Source: Hirundichthys speculiger | Taxonomy: Eukaryota; Chordata; Actinopteri; Beloniformes; Exocoetidae | Assembly (NCBI GenBank): GCA_018398805.1 | Contig: JAGFBZ010000012.1 | Coordinates: forward strand, 434,001-498,000 | Direction: 5' to 3' | DNA length: 64,000 nucleotides | Part shown: one piece after another, positions 56,358 through 64,000 of the stretch | Layout of the letters: each line of letters opens with the position of its first letter | Numbering within the stretch: the stretch's first letter is position 1 | Program-made: the position numbers and the translations under genes | Notes under the pieces: generated by a model | Databases searched by the model: none | What the model was told of the DNA's origin: nothing | The model's input: only the letters and a program-made list of their open reading frames with translations

Positions 56358-57068
56358 TATGGAGCCCCGTTTGGGTCATAATTCAATGAATAAATGAGTC
56401 TATTATTATGAAATACAGGTGTTTATTATTTTGAAATGTTTCCATTATTATGAAAAAAAAATAATTATTATGAGATATATTTTTATTATTATTTAATCTT
56501 AGTTTAATGCATAATAGTTTATTTCAGAATGGCTTTTTTATCTAAGTATGAGCTTTTACATAATAATGACATTTTGCCAGTGGGCGGGGCCAGTGGTTGA
56601 CCTGCACGCTCATTGGCTGATCCTTCTCCATTCTACGCTCTGACATTGACTAGTTTTGGCCGTGAGGTCCCGTTAGCAGCGGGCCGTGGCGTCATCAAGG
56701 TGCGCTCCTAGTCCGATTGTAGCTACGGCAGCTTGGACTGAGCTACGGGAAACCTTGACGTTTCTTAGTCGATGTCAACTTTTAACCGTAAACTGAGGTG
56801 CATTCTGCCACCTACTGGCCTGGAGTATATACATTGCACCTCTCGCCCACTATCGATATTCACTGTTCTGTTGCTTATGCCTGAATGAAAGAGCAGCCAA
56901 TCACATAAATGGCTCCGCCCTCTCTGCTGTGATTGACACACAAATCATTCTTATGAAAAACGAAACCATTATCATAATATTGGGAAATATTTCATAATAA
57001 TAAACGCCTGTATTTCATAATAATAGACTCATTTATTCACTGAATTATGACCCAAATGGGGCTCCATA
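56358..57068 (-). mobile_element. Palindromic AT-rich MITE, copy 2
   Basis: TATGGAGCCCCGTTTGGG at the left, the inverse at the right, and an exact hexamer duplication GAATGC (56352-56357, 57069-57074). The centre is the inverse of copy 1. It retains 66 bp that copy 1 lacks, including a CTCF-like motif (56805-56818). Confidence 0.92.
56805..56818 (-). promoter_or_regulatory. CTCF-like motif inside the MITE
   Basis: The minus strand reads CCAGTAGGTGGCAG, a full match to CCASYAGRKGGCRS. Binding is not shown by the sequence. Confidence 0.5.
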
Positions 57069-57074
57069 GAATGC

Positions 57075-57916
57075 AGCTCCACATCATTTCTATGCAGCGC
57101 AGCAGCTCCTGGAGTTAAAAAGATGCGTGACAACGCCTCACCACGTCCTGATGCAGAGAACCTGATGGTCCACAAAGACAACGATGTTTTCCTGCTTTAG
57201 CGGTGAAATGTTCTTCAGGAATGATCAGTGAGTCCAGCAGTTCCTGCCTCCCAACAGGCTATAAAACTGTCCCTGATTCATTCGTTTAATTTATGTTGAA
57301 ACAGCATAAAGCAGCGGTAATTTCCCACAAAACCCTGGTTCTGGTCATCTGCAGGCTTGTAAGTCAGATTGGTAACATTACAAATAAAATGAGCTCATGA
57401 GGGGTGTTAGCAGAAATGCTTTCCATGTGTCTGGATGCAGAGCAGCACGCTGAGGAAGCAAATCCATCAGGGTTTCAGGGGAGGAGACGATGATTTATCA
57501 AACCAAATTCAGACTTTTACTGCAGATAGGAATCTCAGAAATCCAGTCCAGGTGCTGCAGAGGACGTTGGGGGAGATGCAGCTGAACCTTCAGTGCTTCA
57601 GGTGAAGCACGTACCTGATTATGGTCGACTGTGAGTCACCAGCCTGTTACTGTTGTTCCAGCAGGATGCGACAGAATACGGGATCGAGATAAACATGCCC
57701 CTGCTTTCTCGAGTACTTGCAAACACGGCAGGGAAGACTGATCTAAGCGGATGAGCGGTGCATTGCGGTAATCTAATCTAGAGCTGAGAGAAGCATGAAG
57801 AGTGCAGCGGTTTGACTGTACCAAGGACAAAATAACCTCCGCCTCACAAGAGTGCAGCAACATGGCGGCTGAACTGAGGATGAAGTTCAAGAGCTGATGT
57901 TCAGCAACTAAGCTAA
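57075..57916. other. No gene seen
   Basis: Unique-looking. Near 57640-57900 a minus-strand open frame runs into the telomere-derived array; its non-repetitive part (about 80 residues: LHASLSSRLDYRNAPL, then SRIRDPVFCRILL-like text) includes LSSRLDYRNA, a possible LINE trace. Confidence 0.35.
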
Positions 57917-59588
57917 TGCAGGGACTAGGGTTAGGACTAGGGTTAGGACTAGGGTTAGGATTCAGACTAGGACTAGGGTTAGGACAAGAGTTAGAACTAG
58001 GATTAGGACTAGGGTCAAAGTTCAGACTAGGACTAGGGTTAGGACTAGGGTTAGGGTTCAGACTAGGACTAGGGTTAGGACTAGGGTTAGGATTCAGACT
58101 AGGACTGGGGTTAGGACTAGGGTTAGAACTAGGATTAGGACTAGGGTTAGGACTAGGGTTAGAGTTCAGACTAGGACTAGGGTTAGGACCAGGGTTAGGG
58201 TTCAGACTAGGACTAGGGTTAGGACCAGGGTTAGGGTTCAGACTAGGACTAGGGTTAGGACTAGGGTTAGAACTAGAATTAGAACTAGGGTTAGGACTAG
58301 GGTTAGAGTTCAGACTAGGACTAGGGTTAGGACCAGGGTTAGGGTTCAGACTAGGACTAGGGTTAGGACTAGGGTTAGGGTTCAGACTAGGACTAGGGTT
58401 AGGACTAGGGTTAGTATTCAGACTAGGACTAGCATTAGGACTAGGGTTAGGGTTCAGACTAGGACTAGGGTTAGGATTCAGACTAGGACTAGGGTTAGGG
58501 TTCAGACTAGGACTAGAGTTAGGACTAGGGTTAGGGTTCAGACTAGGACTAGGGTTAGGACTAGGGTTAGGGTTCAGACTAGGACTAGAGTTACGACTAA
58601 GGTTAAGACCAGGGTTACAGTTCAGACTAGGACTTAAATTAGGACTAGGGTTAGGACTAGGGTTAGGGTTCAGACTAGGACTAGGATTATGACTAGGGAT
58701 AGGGTTCAGACTAGGACTAGGGTTAAGACTATGGTTAGGACTAAGGTTAGGGTTCAGAATAGGACTAATGTTAGGACTATGGTTAGGACTAGGGTTAGGG
58801 TTCAGACTAGGACTAGGATTATGACTAGGGTTAGGGTTCAGACTAGGACTAGGGTTAAGACTAGGGTTAAGGTTCAGACTAGGACTAGGGTCAGGACTAG
58901 GGTTACGAATCAGACTAGGACTAGGGTTGGTACTAGGGTTAGGACTAGGGTTAGGACTAGCATTAGGACGAGGGTTAGGACTAAGGTTAGGGTTCAGACT
59001 AGGACTAGGGTTAGGATTCAGACTAGGACTAGGGTTAGGGTTCAGACTAGGACTAGGATTATGACTAGGGTTAGGGTTCAGACTAGGACTAGGGTTAGGA
59101 TTCAAACTAGGACTAGGGTTGGGACTAGGGTTAGGACTAGCATTAGGGCGATGGTTAGGACTAGGGTTAGTGTTCAGAATAGGACTAGAATTATGACTAG
59201 GGTTAGGATTCAGACTAGAACTAGCGTTAGGACTAGGGTTAGGGTTCAGACTAGGACTAGGATTATGACTAGGGTTAGGGTTCAGACTAGGACTAGCGTT
59301 AGGACTAGGGTTAGGGTTCAGACTAGGACTAGGATTATGACTAGGGTTAGGATTCAGACTAGGACTAGCGTTAGGACTAGGGTTAGGACTAGGGTTAGGG
59401 TTCAGACTAGAACTAGGATTATGACTAGGGTTAGGGTTCAGACTAGGAATAGGATTATGACTAGGGTTAGGGTTCAGACTAGGACTAGCGTTAGGACTAG
59501 GGTTAGGATTAGGGTTAGGGTTCAGACTACGACTAGGGTTAGGACTAGGGTTAGGGACTAGGGTTAGGGACTAGGGTTAGAGGTTAGG
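57917..59588 (+). repeat. Telomere-derived minisatellite, 1.66 kb
   Basis: Built from GGACTAGGGTTA (two telomere-like hexamers, the first altered) and GGGTTCAGACTA. The left half (to about 58680) mostly alternates these as 24- to 36-bp compounds. The right half (58680-59480) adds a GATTATGACTAGGGTTA variant, with a 36-bp period. Long open frames on both strands (S-P-S-L-N-P-N-P on minus, R-T-R-V-R on plus) result from a period divisible by three and are not genes. Confidence 0.97.
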
Positions 59589-59966
59589 TCAACAGTGAGA
59601 GCAGAAGTCCTTGTTTGCTCACTTTTAATTTTATGTGCTGTTTTGTGCATGTTGTGACATTTCCACGTACGTTCAGTTGATCTGTGTGTCCTCGGGACAT
59701 TCCTCCACTGTTCGAAGGCAAGCATCCCTTCTCTCTCGAACTCTGTTCCAGAAGCCGTCATTAATATCGACTTCCAACTTGAGCTCGAACACAGCAACGT
59801 ATGTTCCAGTTCACTGAAGAGGAGATAAGGCTTCATCTTGAGTATCCTGCTCCACTGGAGCTTCATGCAACGATTCAAAAAAAAAAAAATCAAAGCTTCA
59901 TCCAGGTTTCAGAAAAGCTGCGGTGGATTTCTGCTGCCCAACTTATTCTGCAAATAATTCTGGGCA
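59589..59966. other. No gene seen
   Basis: Unique-looking; poly-A at 59878-59889. Confidence 0.4.
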
Positions 59967-60225
59967 TCATTCACAAAACAAGAAGGAGATATACTTGAAA
60001 ATTGACCAAAGACAACAATGAAAATAGCACGGGGCCCAAAATAAAGCCCTGAGGCATCCCACTGGTGAAAGGAACCCATTTAAAACTGCACCTGTGATAC
60101 CAAAAACAACCTTCAAGCCTTCAGAATCTTGTGGTCCAATGCGTAAAAGGCTGCAGGCAGATCTCAGGGCACCGAATCCGCAGAAACTGAGCCAGTTTCT
60201 CCTGGACATCAGAGCTGAATCCACA
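59967..60225 (-). pseudogene. LINE reverse-transcriptase scrap, minus strand
   Basis: The minus strand encodes FKWVPFTSGMPQGFILGPVLFSL (60000-60085), i.e. the conserved G-(V/M)-P-Q-G-x-I-L-G-P segment, with stops soon after. It is older and more diverged than the LINEs at 22.4 and 49 kb. Confidence 0.62.
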
Positions 60226-61397
60226 GATTGATTCTTTGCATCAGAGGAAATTAATCGGGATGGCTGGCCAGACGGTACGAGAGCTACGCGCCAGCTCCCA
60301 AAAAATAATCAAATGTAGTTGAAACAGAGACGTTAAGGTGAAAAAAAAAACCTCTTTGGTGTTGCTTTAAAGAAAACAGACCTGGCTCCTAATGTTCCCG
60401 CCAGGGTTCCTTACTGTACTGAAGCTCGAGAAATGTTCCTCACTTGAAACATCTGCTGAACGGATGAATGTAAATGAAGGGTATTTTTGGCTAATAAACA
60501 GAGTTGCAACTGACTTTTCCATTTTCCCTCCCCGACATCACGCTGGCTTCGAGCGGGCCGGCTGCGGTCTGATTTATGTCGGGTCACGCTTCATGCCCGC
60601 AAAAATACTTCTCTTCCATTTCATGACACATATATTGTTGTTGGACACGCTACTCTCAAAATATGAGCCCTTCAGTTGGAAAGTTAATAATGCACAGTTA
60701 TCCTTTTTAAGTGAATTATTTGCCCTCCTGACAACCCCAGTTAAGAACAGCTTCTTCTCAAACACTTTCTTTTTTTCGGGGAGGATAAATTGCCGCTGGA
60801 CGGTCCAACATCCAACCTCCCGACATTACAGCATCACCATGAAGGCTGGAAACACTTGCTTACGGCACCGGCGCGTGAGCGCTCATGCCCACACGGATGC
60901 CGGTTCCAACACGTCGCCACGTTCGCTCGTGCACTTCAAGGTTTGCGGGAACAAATATTCCCACCAGGAGAAACGCAAACGCGTCGTCCTTTTCTGAAGT
61001 TGCACTGGCAGACGCTTTGTAGTTCGGTTGCTTTTTGTCTTTCAGTTCAAAATTTTGCAGCTGCGGGTCTATTCATAGCGTGTCCTTTTTCTTTTTAGTT
61101 TAGCCAGAGAAAAAAAAACTAAATAAATAAACCACTCCACTCCTTAGAAATGAGTAAGACGGTCCCCTTTAGACACAATATTTAATTGGAAGAAGCAGAA
61201 AAGCAACTTCTGAAGCTGAGAGCGACATCAGCGTTCGGCCCGAGGACCCTTCAGCACGTGACCGGGTCGGGTACTGGTCCGGCAACCTTCTGGCAAACCG
61301 AAAAACACTTGCTGCTTCCAGGTACGAGTGTGAGAAAAGACTTAAGAAGTAACGAGAAACACCAGCAGGAAGAACTGATCCGAGCGTGTCCACAGCA
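60226..61397. other. Repeat-poor block, candidate conserved non-coding DNA
   Basis: No transposon signature from 60400 to 61100. A 201-codon frame (60392-60997) is the longest non-repetitive one in the window, but has no domain, a Phe/Ser/His-rich mix and no homologue that I recognise. Words such as GTTAATAATGCACAG and AAGTGAATTATTTGCC hint at constrained regulatory DNA. A 24-bp A-rich tract is at 61108-61131. Confidence 0.35.
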
Positions 61398-62698
61398 CAA
61401 GGTTATTATCGTTAACGAAAACAAACGAAATCACGAAAACTAGAATTGAAAAAACATTTTTGTTAACTGAAATAAAATAAAAAACAAGAGGTTTTAAAAA
61501 ACGATAACTAGCTAAAACTGGATTATGTGTTTATAAAACGAACTAATCCAATGTTTGGAATACTTCTCAAGGAGAAAAAAACCCATGAATCTGAAAGTCC
61601 ATTTGAAAAGCTCACACAAGAAGGCTAACCAAGACTAGCTGGATAAGCTAGCCTAAGCTAGCCCTCTGGAAAGAAGGCTAACCAAGACTACCTGGATAAG
61701 CTAACCTAAGCTAGCCCCCTGGAAAGAAGGCTAACCAAGACTATCTGGATAAGCTAGGCTAAGCTAGCCCCCTGGAAAGAAGGCTAACCAAGACTATCTG
61801 GATAAGCTAGGCTAAGCTAGCCCACTGGAAAGAAGGCTAACCAAGACTACCTGGATAAGCTAGCCTAAGCTAGCCCCCTGGAAAGAAGGCTAACCAAGAC
61901 TACCTGGATAAGATAGCCTAAGCTAGCCCCCTGGAAAGAAGGCTAACCAAGACTATCTGGATAAGCTAGGCTAAGCTAGCCCACTGGAAAGAAGGCTAAC
62001 CAAGACTAGCTGGATAAGCTTGCCTAAGCTAGCCCTCTGGAAAGAAGGCTAACCAAGACTAGCTGGATAAGATAGCCTAAGCTAGCCCACTGGAAAGAAG
62101 GCTAACCAAGACTACCTGGATAAGCTAGCCTAAGCTAGACCCCTGGAAAGAAGGCTAACCAAGACTAGCTGGATAAGCTATCTTAAGCTAGACCCCTGGA
62201 AAGAAGGCTAACCAAGACTAGCTGGATAAGCTAGCCTAAGCTAGCCCCCTGGAAAGAAGACTAACCAAGACTAGCTGGATAAGCTAGCCTAAGCTAGCCC
62301 CTGGAAAGAGAAGCTACAGCTGCAGGCCAGTCAGCGTTGGGAAGGAACGGGAGAAAACAGCAACTATAATGGACTGTTTCCATGGAGACCAGATAGCTGC
62401 TGGTCAGTAAATACGCAGGAACACCACAAGAGGGAAGATGCATTGATAAATATGTTTATTGAGACCAGAATGTAAACACGACTATGTGATTCTATAGCCT
62501 TCAAAAAGTTCAGTGCTTCACTCAAACCAAAATTACAACCCTAATTTACAAAATAAAACTAACACTGAAACGAATAAAAACTAAACTAAAACTAAGTATT
62601 TCAAAACAAAAACAAATAAAAACTAGCAAACTGCTCTAAAAACGAATTAAAACTAACTGAATTTGGAAAAACTAAATAAAAACTAAAACTAATGGAAA
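61398..62698 (+). mobile_element. BED-finger hAT transposon, copy 3 (13 minisatellite units)
   Basis: Starts CAAGGTTATTATCG at 61398. Much of the BED frame is deleted (it rejoins at ATGTTTGGAATACTTCTC, 61550). It then follows copy 2 through the array and the 3' part. The right end stops at CTAATGGAAACC without the terminal CCCTG, so it is truncated and no target duplication can be scored. Confidence 0.88.
61617..62318 (+). repeat. 53-bp minisatellite inside the hAT, 13 units
   Basis: Same unit as 52014-53382. The variant spectrum differs (CCCACTGG, CCCTCTGG, GACCCCTGG, AAGCTAGGCTAAGC), so the two arrays expanded independently from a similar unit. Confidence 0.95.
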
Positions 62699-63897
62699 CC
62701 AAAGAAGTCTCAGGACCAAAACTGTTTTAACTTTGATCTTCTGGCTCTCAGGCGAAGCAGAAATGAAAACCTTAAATCATAGAGTTAATGACAGCAAGCA
62801 TTTGAAGGTTTCTTTTTTTTGAAGACAGGCCTGGAAAAAACCTTGTTAGGGTTCTCTAACGGTGCATGAAGGAGTGTGTGACAGCCGCACCGCTGTCGCA
62901 ACCGCCGAAATACTCCACCGTCGACACATGCTTCCTGGTCATGACCTGATGAGTCAGGTTCTTTCTGCAGAAATCTCCCTTATTTATCTGACTAAAACCA
63001 AAAAAAAAAAAAGGAGAAGAAAGCAGCTCCTTCCTGCAAGACTTCATCAGCCTCCCACATGGTTGTGGAGCAGCTCTGGTCTGGTCTTGTTCATGGCGTT
63101 GCTTCAGTTCATGGAGCTTTTCGAACATTAACTTCTGGACAGCTCTCATGACGTCCCGCCACCGCATTCAGCCAAGGTTCGGTCTGAACTTTGACTCTTT
63201 CATTCCATCTCAGGCGCTCAGAATTAGATCTGCTGCTGCATTTGTGGCAGAATCTCCTTGGTTCCCTGCAGGTCCCTGCTTCCCTAAGATCAGTGCTGAA
63301 GTCTTTCCCTCTTGGCATTGTGTTAACGCACACCTGAATGCTCCAGACCAGCTAACTGCACACCTGCTGATGATCAGGTCATCCAGCTCTTGGTTTTCCT
63401 TTTGGGTGAGTGTCATGTGTTGTTGTTTGAAATTATTCCTTCATCATGTTTTTAATTAAAACAGGAAGAAATAAGGTTAAAGGAGGTTCATTTGCACACA
63501 ACTGAAAAATATTTAAGGATAAAACATTTCTCTCCAGAGTGTGACTCACGGCTCTGAGATGTGAAATCCTTTAATGCAGGCTGGTCTCAGGTGGAGGCTC
63601 CTGATTGGTCCGCGCTGAGACGTCTCTGGCCTTTGATCCGCTCTGGTTGTTTGGTAAACCCTCCTCCACGCAGGTATGTACACACGCACCTCCACTGCTG
63701 ACCTCCATGATCTCAGCGACGGACCCAGACGCCTCGTCAGAGCACATTAAAGAGTTAGGGTTGGGGTTAGCCGGGTGCTATCGCCTCATCTGGTGAATCT
63801 ACAGATGTTGTGATACTTTCAGAAGCTATCCTCTTCAACTGTAAAAGGCAGCTTTGAGCTAACGGCTAACATTAATATTACAGCTGGGCCCATCCAC
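62699..63897. other. No gene seen; a repeat fragment and a short telomere-like trace
   Basis: 63240-63420 shares wording with 18890-19245 (AAGTCTTTCCCTCTTGG, GCATTGTGTTAACGCACAC) and belongs to a dispersed DNA-transposon-like repeat. GAGTTAGGGTTGGGGTTAG at 63752-63770 is a three-unit telomere-like trace. No gene evidence. Confidence 0.4.
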
Positions 63898-64000
63898 TAT
63901 GGAGCCCTGTTTGGGTCATAATTCAATGAATAAATTAGTCTATTATTATGAAATACAGGAGTTTATTATTATGAAATACGTATCCATTATGAAATATTTC
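63898..64000. mobile_element. Palindromic AT-rich MITE, copy 3, cut by the window end
   Basis: TATGGAGCCCTGTTTGGG and the following 85 bp match the left ends of the elements at 3254 and 56358 (ATAATTCAATGAATAAAT, TATTATTATGAAATAC). The rest lies beyond the window. Preceding hexamer: ATCCAC. Confidence 0.88.

Noticed and set aside
57636..59105. 489-residue minus-strand open frame rich in S-P-N-L repeats, and plus-strand frames of 258 and 290 residues in the same place
   Set aside because: They translate a telomere-derived tandem repeat with a period divisible by three. The same stretch is open on both strands, which is expected from the repeat and not from a gene.
60392..60997. 201-residue frame as a host gene
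   Set aside because: No domain, biased toward F, S, H and L, no splice or promoter context. Kept only as an item to search.
1..64000. rRNA or tRNA genes
   Set aside because: No cloverleaf with A and B boxes and no rRNA-like block was noticed on either strand, though a covariance search could not be run.
1..64000. Endogenous retrovirus or LTR element
   Set aside because: No paired LTRs, primer-binding site, or protease/integrase motifs were seen; all reverse-transcriptase fragments are of non-LTR type.

Overview
This window looks like a gene-poor stretch of a teleost fish nuclear chromosome. The evidence is the mixture of L2/Rex1-like LINE reverse-transcriptase relics, many hAT DNA transposons (several with BED-finger or ZMYM-like transposase scraps), Tc1/mariner and Tigger-like elements, (TGGA)n and (TA)n(GA)n microsatellites, and interstitial TTAGGG arrays. 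No complete host gene, rRNA, tRNA or CRISPR array is visible. Nearly all long open frames lie in tandem repeats or transposon relics. The best host-gene hints are two unrecognised exon-like segments (17972-18087 and 46312-46458) and several repeat-free blocks that read like conserved non-coding DNA.

Layout. 0-8 kb: a LINE relic, a 767-bp palindromic MITE inserted in another dispersed repeat, unique DNA, then a 0.9-kb (TGGA)n array next to telomere-like repeats. 8-14 kb: a hAT carrying a nested Tigger-like element (8442-9725), a CTCF-like motif (9910), a CCCTAA array (10.6 kb), a repeat-free block (10.8-12.2 kb) and a BED-finger hAT (12371-13344). 14-24 kb: two minisatellites, a hAT with an exact 8-bp target duplication (19278-20371), a 420-bp TTAGGG array and a LINE 3' end. 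24-31 kb: mostly unique DNA, a second copy of the 19-kb hAT in inverse orientation, a microsatellite and a mariner MITE. 31-35 kb: a hAT inside a hAT, the inner one holding about 82 units of a 28-bp minisatellite. 35-40 kb: a second hAT+Tigger composite inserted in a Tc1 relic, and a BED-finger hAT relic. 40-51 kb: Tc1 and LINE relics, two copies of a GC-rich retroposon, a 285-bp hAT MITE, an exon-like segment and a further DNA transposon. 51-54 kb: a second BED-finger hAT with 26 units of a 53-bp minisatellite. 54-64 kb: a hAT with a nested Tigger-like element, a second palindromic MITE, a 1.66-kb telomere-derived minisatellite, a third BED-finger hAT with 13 of the 53-bp units, and the start of a third palindromic MITE cut by the window end.

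The main theme is DNA transposons that carry tandem repeats. Two unrelated hAT families each contain an internal minisatellite. One of these units is made partly from transposase coding sequence and varies from 2 to 26 copies among three insertions, while target-site duplications still mark the element ends. A second theme is nesting: at least five nests allow insertion order to be read, and one nested pair appears at two loci with identical junctions, so it moved as a composite. A third theme is possible regulatory cargo: one palindromic MITE copy has a consensus CTCF motif inside a 66-bp block that another copy lacks.
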